From positions 868,001 to 932,000 of the forward strand of contig JAUJPP010000007.1 in the NCBI GenBank assembly GCA_030562195.1: DNA of 64,000 nucleotides, read 5' to 3'. Below, piece by piece: positions 60,701 through 64,000 of this stretch. Within the stretch, counting starts at the first letter, position 1, and every line of letters starts with the position of its first letter. The notes under the pieces were generated by a model, which made no database searches, had not been told where the DNA came from, and saw only the letters and a list, made by a program, of their open reading frames with translations. The DNA comes from Nipponacmea schrenckii. Lineage: Eukaryota > Mollusca > Gastropoda > Lottiidae. The position numbers and the translations under genes are program-made.

Positions 60701-61052
60701 AGTATTTATCAACTGATACTGTATTCTACCCTTGTTTTCTTGCATTCTGATCACAGAAAATTACTTAGTTCTCGGTATTCATGAAAAGCTTTAGACTATT
60801 TTTGCCCACTACTTTTCTGAAAACTGATTTGGATGATACGCGAAAATCATTTTAATTCAAAGAAATTTCCTGTGAATTTCGGACTCAAAATTACTGACGT
60901 GTCAAACATCTGATACACTGATGGTTATAACTTTTTCAAATATTGACAAAATCATACTTGTATTGAATTCCGATACATTTATCATACAGATACAGATGTA
61001 TCAATGACATCGTGTCTCAGCTGGTGACTTACATTATCACATTAATTAAAGA
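57703..61052. other. AT-rich non-coding stretch
   Basis: No exon, RNA or repeat that I can support. A small palindromic patch with GGGTTCTGG...AATTAGGAACCAG lies at 60253-60300. Confidence 0.45.
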
Positions 61053-61388
61053 AAGATAGCGTGCCAGGCAAGATTACATACGCCCACACATCAGCATTGT
61101 TAAATGATTTTTCCTTTGATTTATAATACAAACCTTTCATCTAAATCATCATATTCGAACTTGACTTTTGCTTGTAGCTTCTATTGCACCCACAATAAAA
61201 TTTTGACAGGATTTTAAAAAGTCAAGGGCAATAACTCAAAAACATTAATCAAAATTGTCAAGTTCGAACTTGACCGCTGCATTATCAATTCCAATGCTCA
61301 AACCACATTTCAACAAAATCCATTGAAAATTGTGGCTTCTATTGCACCCACAATAAATGTTGACTACATATTCATATTTGTGTATATA
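61053..61388 (+). mobile_element. Helentron-like element, short copy
   Basis: Head AAGATAGCGTGCCAGGCAAGATTACATACGCCCACACATCAGC is the best preserved in the window. About one and a half cores follow (AAGGGCAATAACTCAAAAAC at about 61223). The right hairpin is decayed (TACATATTCATATTTGTGTA). Confidence 0.75.
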
Positions 61389-63397
61389 ATTGAGCGTTTT
61401 ATGTTTTTCACAAAAACTCAAGTCAAATGGAAACAAAGTGTCAAAAAAATATTGCATGTATGTTATTCAATTGCAATTTGTGTTTCTATATTACTAAAAC
61501 AGACCTGTAAAAATATAGTTGAGATAAGAAATTGTACAGAAAAAACTTAATTGAAGTCATAAAACATGTAAAGATAGAGAGTTTTTATGTGATATATCTG
61601 TTTGTGGTGATATAAATTAGTAATCTGTTGTAGAATCAGAGTGGTATTTAACACAGGCTAGATAGACCATGTTATCTACCATTAAACTCTGTACATGATG
61701 AACCAGGTTACTATCAATTATAATGATAACTTTTCACATTATAATTCTTTCTTATTGCACCAATAAAATGGTAAAGAGAGATTTATTTGAAAGAAATACA
61801 TTAGTTTCTTAATCAATATGCAGTTACAACCATATGGTGCAGAATCATGATTTATCTTACATAATTAATCAACAGTAATCACTGTGATATATTAGCAATA
61901 GAAATATGCATATTTCATTTGATAATATTTTATAGTAGTTGTATTGCAGTTCAAAATGCAATATATAAAAGTACATATGGATTTAAATCAGTGAGCCTGT
62001 TAATTGTACTTAAATATTTAGAATTATAAAACAGTAATTATTACTTTACCACATTGGTTACTTTGTACTTTAATTACTTAGATATACTTTTAACACTTTC
62101 TACATGGTCTAGTTTCAATTGATGACTGTTTCTTTCTGAATTCTGTTAATATCATTGCCAGATATCTTTCATCTTGTAAACTTGTTAAAATAATTATCAC
62201 ACTAGCCTCAGTTGTAACCTACATCATAATATCTGTTGGTCAAATCATCACCATATCTAACTGGGATAGTATTACTTGTTGGTATTCACACTAGCATCAA
62301 TCAAACAGAACTGGCAAGATCAGAATGTTTCTCATAAAACTGATCACTAATGACAATGTCATAAACAGTTTGAAAAATCAAATATATCTTGCACAGTGTG
62401 TTTTGTTAATCAAGTCAAGTTTTGAAGAAAACTACACATACTTTAACAATAGCATGATCTAAATCGTGATATTTCACTGTATATGAGTGTTTTCTACTAA
62501 TGATTTTAACATATCTGCTCAGTGAGAGCAAAATTCTACTTTAAATTAAAGTTTCGTGCCAAACACTTATATAATAAACAGATAACTCAGATATGTTGAG
62601 ATACAGAAGTAGTAAGAGTGAAGCCATGCTACGTAATAATGCTACATAATAATGCTTATTATTTTTTACGTTAGAATGACCAGGATGTGATCAATATCAT
62701 GAATACTTGTCTAATTGTCAATGGAGGAATGGAAAATGATGTTTTAGCATGTATTATGCAAATCCCAAAAGCGTAATTCCAGTCTTAACCATAAATCAAC
62801 AATAATTTAAATATTTTCTACCTCGAGTTGGCTGTAAAAGTGAAATAATTCTTAGAAAAGTGAAGATTTCATTGATACCTGAAGGATAAAATGAGTAAAA
62901 AAAACTTTATGATAGATGAATTGAAAGTTGATATTCATATATAACACCCTATCTCTTCTCTTGAGACCAATTTTCTCTTATTTTATTACAGACTAGTTGT
63001 TTTCTATGTCTAATCTCTATAGAATAGTATTTCAAATATTTTTGTTCTAGAAAAGAGTTTATCTGTCAAGTATCTTTAATAATTGGTAGTTCATTGTTCA
63101 ATTAAATTTGGTCATATTAGTTTCTTTGTTTCTATTGACACTAGTATTTCAGTTAATTGATAATTCAATTAAAGAGGTGATCCCAGGTGAAATGTAACAT
63201 GAATAGATATGATCTGTTCGTCAGTAATTGAATTATATATTTATTTCCTGATAAATTGGATACTGGCAAAGAACTCATACAATGATTTCAACAACTTCAA
63301 ATCACTATTTCTGATATCTTTATAATCTTCGTGACACAACATCGAACCAGGAGTGGCAGTGGCTCAGTGAGTCAGATAAGGATCATTCCCTCCATAA
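61389..63397. other. AT-rich non-coding stretch
   Basis: Nothing supported until a short TGGCTCAGTGAG (about 63359) that recalls a Pol III A box; no B box follows before the retrotransposon 3' end. Confidence 0.4.
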
Positions 63398-64000
63398 ATT
63401 AATGATAATGATAATGATTTATTTTTGATATAGCATTTTACATAAAAATTATCACAAAGCGCTTTACACATATATCATATAAATAGAATAAATAAATACA
63501 ATAACACAATTTTATGGATACATATACATATATAACAAAATTGGCAACTCAAATGTCCATTCAGTGCAAGATTTGAATGACATTTAAGAGGTAGTAGTAC
63601 ACATCACACAACATAGTTCATATATTATTCGAAAATAAACAAAAAAAAAGGTGGGTTTTCAGTGCCATTTGAAAGAGTTGAGTTTACTGATGGCTCTCAG
63701 TTCCACTGGTAGCTCATTACACAGTTTTGGCATATAGACATAAAATGCCCTATCCCCGTACACTTTTTCGGCTTAGGCCTCACCTTAGGGTGATCAAGCT
63801 TCACCCCTCCTCAACTCTTTGTTTGAATTCTCTGAGTGGAAACAGTAATTAGGTTAGTGAGATAGAGCGGCGCTGACTCTCTATGGTGAATTAATTTAAA
63901 AATAATGCTGATAATTTTGAACAGAACGCGCATCTCTACTGGGAGCCAATGTAGTTCATACAGTACAGGTGTCATATCTGGATGTCGACCCATCCGCCTT
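63398..64000 (-). mobile_element. 3' end of a non-LTR retrotransposon, broken, runs off window
   Basis: On the minus strand, 63993-63811 reads DMTPVLYELHWLPVEMRVLF, then KLIHHRESAPLYLTNLI, the C-terminal part of a reverse-transcriptase ORF (ITPVL..LHWLPV..R..FK...). After a stop and frame change, 63745-63650 reads GDRAFYVYMPKLCNELPVEL, then a stop after NSFKWH, the usual ending of such ORFs. The 3' UTR contains TGTAAAGCGCTTTGTGATAA and the tail is ATTATCATTATCATT (63398-63418), as in Jockey/CR1-like elements. The ORF is disrupted; 5' parts lie beyond 64000. Confidence 0.85.

Noticed and set aside
63352..63395. tRNA-derived SINE start (TGGCTCAGTGAG)
   Set aside because: Only a 12-base A-box-like match; no B box before the retrotransposon tail at 63398.

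Overview
This window looks like nuclear DNA from a bivalve mollusc, possibly a mussel. It is very AT-rich, has long introns with GT/AG boundaries, and is full of repeats carrying the 'AAGGGCAATAACT' phrase and ~160-bp tandem cores familiar from bivalve genomes. There are no operons, rRNA genes, tRNA genes or CRISPR arrays. The species call is inference from texture, not from a marker gene.

The one gene I recognise with confidence is on the + strand at 3141-13423: a secreted or GPI/membrane-anchored alpha carbonic anhydrase. Six exons are visible, with a TATA-like box, an initiator and two DR1-type nuclear-receptor sites just upstream. Two things are odd. First, the exon that should carry two of the three zinc-binding histidines (HFHWG) and the SEH motif is not visible in the 1.46 kb where it belongs; that space holds a 44-bp minisatellite, and joining the flanking exons breaks the frame. 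Second, the last exon inserts about 115 residues, starting with a His/Lys/Arg-rich run, inside the catalytic domain.

The rest is mostly intergenic DNA, intron and mobile elements. Weaker coding candidates are possible terminal exons at 410-491 and 21883-21956 (+), a pair of minus-strand exons at 18662-18726 and 19086-19205, an internal exon at 37034-37206, and small ORFs at 13883-14133, 42024-42164 and 57373-57702. None has a firm family assignment.

Mobile DNA: a Helentron-like repeat family with hairpin ends and ~160-bp tandem cores (about 49, 22000-23150, 30485-31192, 33175-33652, 42215-42455, 61053-61388); a 725-bp hAT remnant with target-site duplication and a BED-like transposase start (38778-39502); a 402-bp hAT MITE with a perfect 8-bp duplication (43958-44359); a probable decayed hAT element (37976-38588); two other MITE families (1363, 27053, 54481; and 20555, 39911); an LTR-like block (23933-24397); and the 3' end of a non-LTR retrotransposon running off the right edge. 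Minisatellites: 77 bp (7405-8160), 44 bp (10729-11335), 21 bp (11716-11822), 44 bp with about 27 copies (44945-46146), and 45 bp (55160-55930), the last open on the minus strand as a 15-residue repeat behind a signal-peptide-like leader.
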